From CAWBRT01 sp049519595 (GTDB lineage: Bacteria; Acidobacteriota; Terriglobia; Terriglobales; Acidobacteriaceae), in NCBI GenBank assembly GCA_049519595.1, contig JBEKQP010000018.1, forward strand, positions 1 to 31,280: DNA of 31,280 nucleotides, read 5' to 3'. The position numbers and the translations under genes are program-made. A model generated the notes under the pieces. That model made no database searches and had not been told where the DNA came from. It was given only the letters and a program-made list of their open reading frames with translations. Of the stretch, positions 8,440 through 15,902 are shown one piece after another. Within the stretch, counting starts at the first letter, position 1. Each line of letters opens with the position of its first letter.

Positions 8440-8922
8440 TCACCGCACGTCGAACGCTTGCCGAATGCGGATGTAGCTCTGCTGGAGATCTTCGGGCAGC
8501 AAGCGGGTTTCGCCGACGACGCTCATGAAATTGGCGTCCGCAACCCAGCGGGGCAGGACGTGCATGTGGATGTGTCCGGCGACCCCGGCCCCGGCGGCCT
8601 TGCCGATGTTCATCCCAAGATTGACGCCATTGGGATGATAGAGCTTGCGCAGAATGCCTTCCACGCGCTGGCAAAGCATCATCATCTCGACTGCGGCCTC
8701 GGGCGCAAGATTCTGAAGCTCGTCGAGGTGCTCATAGGGCACAACCATTACGTGCCCGCTGGTATAGGGAAAGGCATTCAGGATGACGAAGCAGTACTGG
8801 CCCCGGTAGACAATTCCTGCCTCCGCATCGGGTTCCTTCAACTTTTCGCAAAACAAACAACCTACAGCTTTATCAGCGGTTGTGATGTAGGTGTAGCGCC
8901 ATGGAGTCCAGAGATAGTCCAT
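8440..8922 (-). CDS. HIT-family nucleotide hydrolase/transferase (Ap4A phosphorylase-like)
   Basis: A 160-residue histidine-triad protein. The catalytic motif GHIHMHVLPRW contains H117, H119 and H121, where the central histidine is the nucleophile on nucleotide phosphates. The N-terminus MDYLWTPWRYTYI followed by GCLFCEK (C22, C25) is characteristic of the Ap4A phosphorylase/FHIT-like branch rather than the short HinT branch, and the cysteines may form part of a zinc site. The segment YTSGHVMVVPYEHLDEL is the conserved HIT core strand. Likely substrates are dinucleoside polyphosphates or adenylated metabolites. The start is the ATG at 8922, which lacks a Shine-Dalgarno sequence but follows a -10 box by seven bases. 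Confidence 0.93.
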   Translation of the reverse strand: MDYLWTPWRYTYITTADKAVGCLFCEKLKEPDAEAGIVYRGQYCFVILNAFPYTSGHVMVVPYEHLDELQNLAPEAAVEMMMLCQRVEGILRKLYHPNGVNLGMNIGKAAGAGVAGHIHMHVLPRWVADANFMSVVGETRLLPEDLQQSYIRIRQAFDVR

Positions 8923-8929
8923 GCTGCCG

Positions 8930-8935
8930 AGAGTA
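8930..8935 (-). promoter_or_regulatory. Candidate extended -10 box (TACTCT) of the HIT gene
   Basis: On the minus strand TGG-TACTCT ends seven bases before the ATG at 8922, the same arrangement as at rsmI. There is no Shine-Dalgarno sequence. Confidence 0.35.
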
Positions 8936-9069
8936 CCAGAATGCCGCTTTGGCGAGAACCACCTTCTGGGGGTTCGATCGTCGCCGGACCAAGGCGTCGA
9001 GCAGTGGAAGCAAAAAAATGGAAGTGATTAAGATTCACGTAGTTGCCGCAATAAATCGTATTTCCTCGA

Positions 9070-9099
9070 TTGACACTTTTTGACAGCAGTTGGTATAGT
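9070..9099 (+). promoter_or_regulatory. Sigma70-type promoter of rpsA
   Basis: A perfect TTGACA (9070-9075) is followed after 18 bp by TATAGT (9094-9099). Transcription would start near 9106, giving a leader of about 155 nt before the rpsA ATG. This is the best canonical promoter in the window. Confidence 0.75.
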
Positions 9100-9105
9100 C
9101 AAGAG

Positions 9106-9260
9106 AGTCATGCAGTGCAGGATTTGTACTGTGTGAGCCGACCGCTGGATTGTTCAAGATGCCCTAAACCGGGCTAATCTTCCCAAGAGACTCAAGCCAG
9201 CAGTCCGTAAGGAAACCCTCTCATCTTCGCTTCCAAGCGAGGGTGGGCCGATGCGCACCG
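9106..9260 (+). promoter_or_regulatory. rpsA 5' leader with alternative hairpins and a possible mini-ORF
   Basis: The leader holds a small GCCC/GGGC hairpin (9161-9174) and two mutually exclusive stems close to the start: ACCCTC (9215-9220) with GAGGGT (9239-9244), and TCGCT (9227-9231) with AGCGA (9236-9240). Both would bury the only good Shine-Dalgarno sequence, GAGG at 9239-9242. That sequence is ideally spaced (8 nt) for an ATG at 9251 opening a six-codon frame (MRTDGL, stop 9269-9271), which overlaps the rpsA ATG at 9261. Ribosomal protein S1 represses its own mRNA in E. coli; control of this leader is an inference. Confidence 0.4.
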
Positions 9261-11123
9261 ATGGCCTTTAACGACACCCGCAACGACACCCAGTCTGACG
9301 ACACACAGTCTAACGAACTGAATCCGGAAACCGGTTCGCATCCCGAACCACCAACCGCCCAGGCACAGAACGACTCGAACCTAAATCCAAACCCCAATAG
9401 TTCCGAGCGACCCAAAGTGGGTTCAGCCCGGAACGAAAAAGAAACCATGACGGAAGACTTCGCAACCGCACTCGAAACATTCGAACAAGAGCAAAGTGAG
9501 CTGGCTGCCAATGAGGACCGCGTCCTCAAGGGCACCGTAATCAGTATTAACCCTAACTACCTTGTCGTGGACATCGGACTGAAATCCGAAGGCGTCGTGC
9601 CGCTGGCCGAGGTGCAGGACCACGAGGGTAATGTCAAATTCCAGCCCGGGAACGAAATCGACGTGATGATCGAAAAAGGTCACACGGAAGAGGGCTACGT
9701 AAACCTTTCGCACCAAAAGGCACAACGTCTTCACGCCTGGGACGAGATCGAGAAGGCGTACAACGACAAGTCTTCCATTAAGGTTCGCGTCATTGATCGC
9801 ATCAAGGGCGGCCTCACGGTCGACGTGATGGGGGCCCGCGCATTTTTGCCCGGCTCACAAGTCGACACCAGGCCGATCCGCAACCTCGATTCCCTGAAGG
9901 GCCAGGATATCGATGTTCGCGTCATCAAACTGAATAAGAAACGCGGCAACATCGTCGTCAGCCGCAAGCAGATGCTGGAAGAAGAAATCTCCAGCAAGCG
10001 CGACAAGACGATGGAGCAGCTTGCCGAAGGTGCAGTGCTCACCGGAACGGTGAAGAACCTGACCGACTACGGCGCATTCGTCGACCTGGGCGGAATCGAC
10101 GGCCTGCTGCACATCACGGATATGTCCTGGGGACGGTTGACGCACCCGCATGACTTGGTTCAGGTCAACGATCAGATTCAAGTCAAGGTTCTTAAGTTCG
10201 ACAAGGACAAGCAACGTGTTTCTCTGGGCTTCAAGCAGCTCACGCCCGATCCATGGCTGGACGCCGCCGAACGGTATCCGATCGGCGCGCGGGTGCAGGG
10301 CCGCGTCATCAGCGTGACGGATTACGGTGCTTTCGTTGAGCTCGAGCAAGGTATCGAAGGCCTGGTGCATGTCAGCGAGATGACTTGGTCGAAACGGATG
10401 AAGCATCCGTCAAAGATCGTCAACGTCGGCGACCACGTCGAGGCCGTGGTGCTGAACGTGAACGCGCAGGAGCGCCGCATTTCGCTCGGCTTGAAGCAGT
10501 TGGAATCGAATCCGTGGGAGTCGCTGCACGAGAAGTATCCGGTTGGTTCGATTGTCGAGGGCAAGGTCCGCAACCTCACCGACTTCGGCGCCTTTATCGA
10601 GATTGAAGACGGAATTGACGGCCTTGTGCACGTCAGCAATCTGAGTTGGACCAAGCGCATCAAGCATCCTTCCGAAGTGTTAAAGAAGGGCGACAAGGTG
10701 CGCGCGGCAGTGCTGGCGATTGAGCCTGATCAGCGCCGTCTCTCGCTCGGGGTGAAGCAGCTTCAGCCTGATGTGTGGGAGTCGTTCTTCGAGCAGCATC
10801 GGGTTGGGGATGTCATTCACGGCAAGGTGCTGCGGCTCGCCAGCTTTGGCGCATTCGTCGAGGTTGCCGACGGAGTCGAGGGCCTGTGCCACAACTCCGA
10901 AGCTGCCGACGTGCATGGCGCGGCGCTTACGCTGGAAGCCGGGCAGGAATACGAGTTCAAGGTCATCAAGATGAACCCGGAAGAAAAGAAGGTTGGGTTG
11001 AGCATTCGCGCCGTGGGCGCGGAAGCGACGAGGGCGGACGTGGAGGCTTACAAGCATCCGCCATCGGCGCCTGGAACCTCAACCATCGGCGAACTGCTCG
11101 ACTGGAAGCGCCACCAGGAGTAA
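9261..11123 (+). CDS. rpsA: 30S ribosomal protein S1
   Basis: A 620-residue protein with six S1 (OB-fold) RNA-binding repeats at about residues 87-155, 172-235, 256-327, 341-414, 428-501 and 515-585. Repeats 3-6 show the canonical pattern (VKNLTDYGAFVDLGGIDGLL; VTDYGAFVELEQGIEGLVHV), while 1 and 2 are the divergent ribosome-binding ones. S1 brings mRNA with weak or structured leaders to the small subunit. The first ~80 residues are hydrophilic and low in complexity (NDTRNDTQSDDTQSN), which is unusual for S1. Start choice is uncertain: GTG 9243, ATG 9261 (used here) and ATG 9447 (MTEDFATALETFEQEQ, a natural S1 N-terminus) are all in frame. It has its own promoter and a perfect terminator. Confidence 0.95.
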   Translation: MAFNDTRNDTQSDDTQSNELNPETGSHPEPPTAQAQNDSNLNPNPNSSERPKVGSARNEKETMTEDFATALETFEQEQSELAANEDRVLKGTVISINPNYLVVDIGLKSEGVVPLAEVQDHEGNVKFQPGNEIDVMIEKGHTEEGYVNLSHQKAQRLHAWDEIEKAYNDKSSIKVRVIDRIKGGLTVDVMGARAFLPGSQVDTRPIRNLDSLKGQDIDVRVIKLNKKRGNIVVSRKQMLEEEISSKRDKTMEQLAEGAVLTGTVKNLTDYGAFVDLGGIDGLLHITDMSWGRLTHPHDLVQVNDQIQVKVLKFDKDKQRVSLGFKQLTPDPWLDAAERYPIGARVQGRVISVTDYGAFVELEQGIEGLVHVSEMTWSKRMKHPSKIVNVGDHVEAVVLNVNAQERRISLGLKQLESNPWESLHEKYPVGSIVEGKVRNLTDFGAFIEIEDGIDGLVHVSNLSWTKRIKHPSEVLKKGDKVRAAVLAIEPDQRRLSLGVKQLQPDVWESFFEQHRVGDVIHGKVLRLASFGAFVEVADGVEGLCHNSEAADVHGAALTLEAGQEYEFKVIKMNPEEKKVGLSIRAVGAEATRADVEAYKHPPSAPGTSTIGELLDWKRHQE

Positions 11124-11145
11124 TCAGCTCCAGGTGCAGGAATCA

Positions 11146-11177
11146 AGGGCCGCCCGAAAAGGCGGCCCTAGCTTTTT
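11146..11177 (+). terminator. Rho-independent terminator of rpsA
   Basis: A perfect 9-bp stem AGGGCCGCC/GGCGGCCCT (11146-11154 and 11161-11169) encloses a 6-nt loop and is followed by TTTTT at 11173-11177. It lies 23 bases after the rpsA stop. Confidence 0.92.
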
Positions 11178-11308
11178 GCTCGTTCGCGTTTTTGTGCGAT
11201 GAGCTAGGCTATGTTTGGCATAAGTAAGAGGGAAGCTCTGTCACAATCCTTCCACCAGCAACTTACGCCACCTCCTCAGACCGTCAAACCCTGACGCGAT
11301 CCGGACAG

Positions 11309-11668
11309 TCACTCGTCGATTTTTAGATTGATGCGCGTTTCCCGCCGGCTATCGAATGCACTGAGAGTTTTCATGCCGCTGCGCTTGCCTGCATGCTCGG
11401 CGAAGATTTGATAATCGACGTTGGGTGAAAGCGCCGGAAAACGATATCCGCCGTCCGGTCCTGCGATGTAGGTCTTCACCACCAGCGTCCTGGTGTTCTT
11501 GAGGTAGACGATCGCATCGGGCATAGGTTTGTCGCTGCGGTTAAACACCTGTCCCTGGAGCAAGCGCGAAGCACCGCTCTCATACCCATGGCGCTCCTGC
11601 GCAAAGGATAATCCAGTGGACGCTACGCAAAGCAGAACCACCAAGCCGGTCAGACAAAGCTTGTTCAA
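11309..11668 (-). CDS. Small secreted protein with carboxypeptidase regulatory-like domain
   Basis: A 119-residue protein. Residues 1-24 (MNKLCLTGLVVLLCVASTGL then SFAQ) form a clear Sec signal peptide with cleavage after FAQ or SFA. The mature part, LQGQVFNRSDKPMPDAIVYL through PDGGYRFPALSPNVDYQIFA, is a single beta-sandwich of the CarboxypepD_reg/DUF2012 type. Such domains are common in secreted and outer-membrane proteins of acidobacteria and Bacteroidetes. It has no catalytic residues I can identify; a binding or structural role outside the cytoplasm is likely. The start codon is TTG at 11668, supported by AGGAG six bases upstream. An inverted repeat (GCCGT-CAA-ACGGC) lies a little further upstream. 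Confidence 0.82.
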   Translation of the reverse strand: MNKLCLTGLVVLLCVASTGLSFAQERHGYESGASRLLQGQVFNRSDKPMPDAIVYLKNTRTLVVKTYIAGPDGGYRFPALSPNVDYQIFAEHAGKRSGMKTLSAFDSRRETRINLKIDE

Positions 11669-11800
11669 CGCCGACTCCTAACGAGGAGGCCGTCAAACGG
11701 CACCTCTCCGTCCGCATCCAAAGCGAAAGCGGCGGCCACGGCAGCGTGAAATGCTTGCCATGGCGCAGCAAACTTCTCCGCGCCTCCGCCTGGCACGGAA

Positions 11801-11986
11801 CTATTCGTCTTTTTCGTCCTCGTCCTCTTCGTCGTCCTCGTCGTCCTTTACCTTGTTCAATTCAAGCGGGTTTGTGGCAACAACTTCGAAGTCGGTGCCG
11901 CACTCCAGGCAAGAGACGATTTCGCCTTCGTCGAGTTCGTCTTCTTCAATATCGAGATCGGTTTCGCATTCCGGACATAAAACCAT
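11801..11986 (-). CDS. LysW-like zinc-ribbon protein with polyacidic C-terminal tail
   Basis: A 61-residue protein with a rubredoxin-like zinc ribbon formed by C4-x2-C7 and C26-x2-C29 (VLCPECETDLDIEEDEL and GEIVSCLECGTDFEVV). This arrangement closely resembles LysW, the amino-group carrier protein that holds 2-aminoadipate or glutamate on its C-terminal glutamate during lysine/arginine biosynthesis. LysW proteins normally end in a short EDWGE-like motif. Here the chain instead ends in a run of 14 residues that are all D/E except one lysine, still with a terminal glutamate. No lysX/argX-type genes lie nearby. The ATG at 11986 has GAGG five bases upstream. Carrier, metal-binding or unrelated small zinc-ribbon roles are all possible. 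Confidence 0.78.
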   Translation of the reverse strand: MVLCPECETDLDIEEDELDEGEIVSCLECGTDFEVVATNPLELNKVKDDEDDEEDEDEKDE

Positions 11987-12795
11987 GATTGCCTCTCTTG
12001 AACCCGTGTCCCCATTTATATCGCCTGAGAGACCAGAAATCCGGGTGTCGTTCGTCTTTATATTTAGAATCGCCCCATAGCGTCAAGTGGTCAAACGTAA
12101 AATTGCAGTTGAACACCTGCCCAAGACTGCCCGTCCGGCCTGCTAACGCTTATAGGGCGGTCGCACCATCGGCCGACGATCGTCCCCGCAGTCGGGGAAA
12201 AGCTTGGGAGCGGCGCGGTGCGGCCCGCACCGATCGGGCGGCGGGATCGATTTTTGCGGGAGGGCAGCCGAAATTCCTTTACGCTGCAGGAATTTGCACT
12301 GTCCGCTTTAGGGAATGGCGAGAAAACTTCCCCCCAAACATCAGAACCCTCGAGCAGAAAATAGCATCGAACATGATGGCCTGTGCTGTTGTTTGTGAAT
12401 TTTTATTTTCTAGCCAGCCGCTCAGGGAACGCTGCCGCGGAGTCGCGGCGGGTTGAGCCTTGCGGTTCTGGTGGCGCCGCCGGCGCAGCTCCGAATCAAT
12501 ACCCTGAATTTGGAAAGCGGCACTATTTTGAGCTAGCAGACTCCCGGCAGCGTCCATGGGCGACTTACCCGGCACTTTTTGGCAAGCGAACGTACCTAGG
12601 GAGCACGTCCACCCCGGTTTGAAGGATAATGTAACCTTCGGAGTGTGCGCCGGAGCTAGACCAGATTCGCGGAAGGTGTAGTCGTCAAAGCAGCCGGGCA
12701 CTTTTGGCCCGCCGGTGAACGCAGAATACACTAATAACCAAACTGCTCTAGAATGGCCACGGCAGCCGGAAGCAACTTAGGCGAAAGAAGGACAT
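11987..12795. other. Intergenic stretch (~810 bp) between the LysW-like and rhomboid genes
   Basis: The stretch separates two divergent genes and is unusually long for this window. Open frames in it (for example minus-strand 12279-12731) lack family resemblance, signal peptides and Shine-Dalgarno support, so I do not call a gene. It contains a cluster of hairpins ending in a T-run (12183-12255) and two similar short motifs, CCCGGCACTTTTTGGC at 12568-12583 and CCGGGCACTTTTGGCC at 12694-12709. A possible -10 box TAGAAT (12749-12754) lies 41 bases before the rhomboid start. Confidence 0.5.
12183..12255 (+). ncRNA. Candidate structured RNA or orphan terminator (three hairpins plus T-run)
   Basis: Three hairpins follow one another: CCCCG-cagt-CGGGG (12184-12197), CGGTGCG-gcc-CGCACCG (12216-12232, perfect 7-bp stem), and CGATC-N9-GATCG (12231-12249) followed by ATTTTT (12250-12255). 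The last two share a base pair's worth of sequence and could compete. No plus-strand gene lies upstream, so the T-run would end a non-coding transcript. A promoter is not clear; TATAGG at 12151-12156 is a weak -10 candidate. Confidence 0.25.
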
Positions 12796-13674
12796 ATGCG
12801 CGGATCTGGAATGTCTCTGGCTTTACCTCCGTTCACCCGCATCGTGAAGAAGCTGCTGATCATCAATACCGCTGTATTCATGCTTACGCTGTTGGCGCAG
12901 AACTTCGCGCCTAGCCTGCTGCGTGTGCTGCGTTTCGGCTGGTTGATTCCGAGTGATGTCCTGCACGGCGCGTTGTGGGAGCTGGTGACCTACTCGTTCT
13001 TTCATGTGGGCCTGTTCCATCTGCTTTTTAATATGCTTGCACTGTGGATGTTCGGCTCACAGTTTGAGATGGACTGGGGCCCAAGGCGATTTCTCGAGTT
13101 CTATCTTTTTTGCGTAGTTGGAGCCGCGATTTCGACGATCGTGGTTGGCTATGCCTGCCTGGCGATCAGCGGCGGCCCGGGTTTTGGCTTTTTTGCGAAT
13201 GTCGCGCAACTGGTCTACACGCCTACGCTTGGAGCCTCGGGTGGCATTTACGGTCTCCTCATTGCCTTTGGCATATTGTATGGCGACCGCCAGATCTACA
13301 TGTTTCCCCTGCCGTTCGCCATCAAAGCCCGGTACATGGTTGGCATATGGATATTTATAGCCTTGGTGGGAGCTTTGCAGGGTCCGGGCGGAGTGGCCAA
13401 CTTCGCGCATCTTGGAGGCGCTCTCTGTGGCTGGCTCTATCTCAAGTTCGTGCCGCGAGGTGGACAAGGACTGCAAGTCAAGGCTTCGGAAGGTTACTTC
13501 GGCATCCGAAACAGCTATTACCGTTGGAAGCGCCGCCGGGCTGCAAGAAAGTTCGAGGTCTACATGCGGAAGCAGGACCGCTCGCAGTACTTCGACGAGC
13601 ACGGCAACTTTAAGGACCCGCGAAATGACGACAAGGACAGCAGCAGCGGTCCACGCTCGCCTTGGGTCAATTAG
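12796..13674 (+). CDS. Rhomboid family intramembrane serine protease
   Basis: A 292-residue membrane protein with six hydrophobic segments and a soluble, basic-then-acidic C-terminal tail (about residues 225-292). The catalytic dyad is visible: S148 in TLGASGGIYG and H205 in NFAHLGGALCG. H75 and N79 in LFHLLFNMLALW fit the oxyanion-stabilising HxxxN motif. Rhomboids cleave single-pass membrane proteins within the membrane; the substrate is unknown. I use the ATG at 12796, with AAGGA just upstream at short spacing; an ATG at 12811 (MSLALPPFTRIVKK) is equally plausible and closer to typical family starts. A single gene with no co-oriented neighbour in close contact. Confidence 0.93.
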   Translation: MRGSGMSLALPPFTRIVKKLLIINTAVFMLTLLAQNFAPSLLRVLRFGWLIPSDVLHGALWELVTYSFFHVGLFHLLFNMLALWMFGSQFEMDWGPRRFLEFYLFCVVGAAISTIVVGYACLAISGGPGFGFFANVAQLVYTPTLGASGGIYGLLIAFGILYGDRQIYMFPLPFAIKARYMVGIWIFIALVGALQGPGGVANFAHLGGALCGWLYLKFVPRGGQGLQVKASEGYFGIRNSYYRWKRRRAARKFEVYMRKQDRSQYFDEHGNFKDPRNDDKDSSSGPRSPWVN

Positions 13675-13845
13675 AGCAGATTCAGAGTCAGTGTATCCGG
13701 CACGATCATCGCCGGGCTGAAAGACACCCCAGCAAATGCAAATGCGGCGTTTGCCGGGGACCCCGAGACCCCAGCTACTTTACCGGACACACCTTCCGCG
13801 AATTCGGTCTAACAGGGCATTGAAAAACGTTTGCGGATGGGTTAA

Positions 13846-14163
13846 TCATTCAGCTGCCAACTCTACGGAAGAAAACAGCAGTTCCAGATTCTGCTGCGTG
13901 TTGGTGATTACGCACACTTCCGGCAACCGCACCCAGAAACGATGAACCTCGGGATCTTCCTGCGCCTCACGCCTGACTTCGATGGATTTCCAGATACGGA
14001 GGTGCACAAACCGGCTGGCATTCTTGCCGTCCCGGTAGAGCAGGTCATGGCTGTAGCCCTTCGTCGCCATGAACAGATAAAACTCGCGAAGCAGCTGGAG
14101 CGTTTCTGCTTCCTTGTTTTCCAAGGGTTCCAAAATTGCGAGGGAAAGCACGGCATTGCTCAT
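13846..14163 (-). CDS. Small ABM-like (dimeric alpha/beta-barrel) protein of unknown function
   Basis: A 105-residue protein. The pattern of an initial strand (AVLSLAILEPLENKEAETLQ), a helix (LLREFYLFMATKGYSHDLLY) and a strand ending in FVHLRIWKSIEVRREAQE followed by HRFWVRLPEV resembles antibiotic-biosynthesis-monooxygenase/NIPSNAP-type ferredoxin-like folds, which dimerise through a beta barrel. I infer the fold only; no cofactor or catalytic residue is evident. The frame opens further upstream, but the ATG at 14163 (MSNAVLSLAIL) begins directly before the first strand and has an AAAGG about nine bases away. It lies downstream of pyk on the same strand with a 203-bp gap, so it may have its own promoter. 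Confidence 0.6.
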   Translation of the reverse strand: MSNAVLSLAILEPLENKEAETLQLLREFYLFMATKGYSHDLLYRDGKNASRFVHLRIWKSIEVRREAQEDPEVHRFWVRLPEVCVITNTQQNLELLFSSVELAAE

Positions 14164-14366
14164 AAGTGTTGGCCTTTGCTGAAAGCCTGTCCTGGGGTTT
14201 ACTTCTCCGGCAACAGAATTATTGCATAACCACTTCCGCGCCAACATCACGACATGCAAGCTTGGAAAATTTTCCCGTCGCCATACCCCTATATCTCACC
14301 GACCGGCTGAATGTCCCCACTTCCGCGAATCCAGCGCGACTTTGAAATAGGCGCACCCCGGAACTA

Positions 14367-15899
14367 TCAACCTTCACGGGATATATTTTTCGCGAAGCTC
14401 GTCTGCGAACCAGCTTCGCGGTGCTCACCCACCCGGTGTAATCGGATAGAGTTGGTCGAACCACTTGTACTCTGGGTGCCCGCAACAATTCCTACCACGT
14501 CCCCGGCCTGAACGACACCGGTTTCCAGTAGGAAATTTTCCGTATTTGCCACCATCTCTTCGACCGTGTGAAAAGGAGCCGTGGCGATGGGACGAACCCC
14601 CCAAAGTAAATTTAGACGATTGCAGACTACCGGAATATGGGCAAAAGCATACACCTCCGCACGCGGCCTGTATTTGGAAATCATGCGGGCGGTCGTACCA
14701 CTTTCGGTGTAGATTGCAATGGCACCGAGGTTGAGGTCTTCGGCAATGTGTGCCGTCGACTCGCAAATCGCCTCCGAAATTGATAGCTGTCGGTCGTGGT
14801 TGCGCCTATGCCCCAAGCCAGCCGAAGGCGAAAGATGCCTTTCGGTCTCCGTCACCAGACGCGCCATCATGCGGACGGCTTCGCGCGGATACTGTCCGGC
14901 GGCCGTTTCTCCCGACAACATCACCGCGTCGGTACCATCGATAATGGCATTGGCCACGTCGCTGGCTTCGGCCCGCGTTGGCCGGGGATTCTGCATCATC
15001 GATTCCAGCATTTGCGTAGCGGTAATCACCGGTTTCCGATATTCAGCCGCCCGGGCGATTACGTGCTTCTGGATGATAGGGACTTTCTCGGGGGCCATCT
15101 CCACGCCAAGATCCCCTCGAGCCACCATGACCCAGTCCGCAATCTCCAGAATTTCATCCAGATTCTCAATTGCCTGGGGTTTTTCCAGCTTGGCACAAAC
15201 AACAGTATCGGTACCGTGACTCGCAATCGCCGCCTTTGCCTTTCGTACGTCGTTGGCACTGCGTACAAACGATACGGCCACGGCATCGACGCTGTGGTCG
15301 AGGCCGAACTTCAGGTCCTCGTAATCCTTATCCGTCAAGGAAGGAACGCTGAGCACGGCTCCCGGTAAATTGATGCCTTGGTGCTCGCCCAGGATTCCGC
15401 CATCGACGACCTCGCAGACAACGTCCTCGCCCTTAACCTCGAGAACCTTGAGAGATAGCTTCCCGTCAGACAGCAGTACAGGATTGCCGGGCTGAACTTC
15501 GCGCGAAAGCTCATGAAAAGTAGTGGAGACGAGCTCCGGGGTGCCGACCACCTCTCGCGTGGTGATTGTGAATCGCCGGCCCGGAGTCAGCAGGACAGGT
15601 TTGCCATCGCGCAGGGGGCCGGTGCGCATCTTCGGCCCTTGCAAATCCTGGAGAATGCAAATCGTGCGGTCGAGCTGCCGGGCGACCTTGCGCAAACGCT
15701 CGATCACGCGGGCATGCTGTTGGTGAGTGCCATGCGAGAAATTCAGGCGCGCTACATCCATGCCAAGCCGCATGAGATCAGCGATCATCTCCTCGGAATC
15801 GCTCGCCGGCCCAATAGTGCAGACGATCTTGGCCCGCCGCCATTTTGCTTTGAGAGCAGAATCTTCCTCCACTGCCCAGTCGGACGTTCTCAATTTCAT
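14367..15899 (-). CDS. pyk: Pyruvate kinase
   Basis: A 510-residue enzyme converting phosphoenolpyruvate and ADP to pyruvate and ATP, the last step of glycolysis. Conserved elements are AKIVCTIGPAS at residues 23-33, ARLNFSHGTH (R51, N53, S55 for phosphate and potassium), ILQDLQGPKMRTG, AKLEKPQAIEN with catalytic K237 and metal-binding E239, MVARGDLGVEM (258-268) and ATQMLESM. The C-terminal regulatory domain is present (SGTTARMISKYRPRAEVYAF). It has about 20 extra residues at each end: MKLRTSDWAVEED at the start, and a polar tail ending SFAKNISREG. The ATG at 15899 lies three bases after the yihY stop, so the two are cotranscribed and probably translationally coupled. Confidence 0.97.
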   Translation of the reverse strand: MKLRTSDWAVEEDSALKAKWRRAKIVCTIGPASDSEEMIADLMRLGMDVARLNFSHGTHQQHARVIERLRKVARQLDRTICILQDLQGPKMRTGPLRDGKPVLLTPGRRFTITTREVVGTPELVSTTFHELSREVQPGNPVLLSDGKLSLKVLEVKGEDVVCEVVDGGILGEHQGINLPGAVLSVPSLTDKDYEDLKFGLDHSVDAVAVSFVRSANDVRKAKAAIASHGTDTVVCAKLEKPQAIENLDEILEIADWVMVARGDLGVEMAPEKVPIIQKHVIARAAEYRKPVITATQMLESMMQNPRPTRAEASDVANAIIDGTDAVMLSGETAAGQYPREAVRMMARLVTETERHLSPSAGLGHRRNHDRQLSISEAICESTAHIAEDLNLGAIAIYTESGTTARMISKYRPRAEVYAFAHIPVVCNRLNLLWGVRPIATAPFHTVEEMVANTENFLLETGVVQAGDVVGIVAGTQSTSGSTNSIRLHRVGEHREAGSQTSFAKNISREG

Positions 15900-15902
15900 T
15901 AT

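Noticed and set aside
11804..11847. A TCG/TCC-rich trinucleotide tract that looks like a microsatellite.
   Set aside because: It is simply the coding sequence for the acidic D/E tail of the LysW-like protein.
12568..12709. Two GGCAC-T-run-GGC motifs considered as sigma54 (-24/-12) promoters.
   Set aside because: The spacing between GG and GC elements is one to two bases short and the -12 element is GGC, not TTGC.
12279..12731. A 150-codon minus-strand frame in the LysW-rhomboid spacer.
   Set aside because: No Shine-Dalgarno sequence, no recognisable domain, and biased composition; probably chance.
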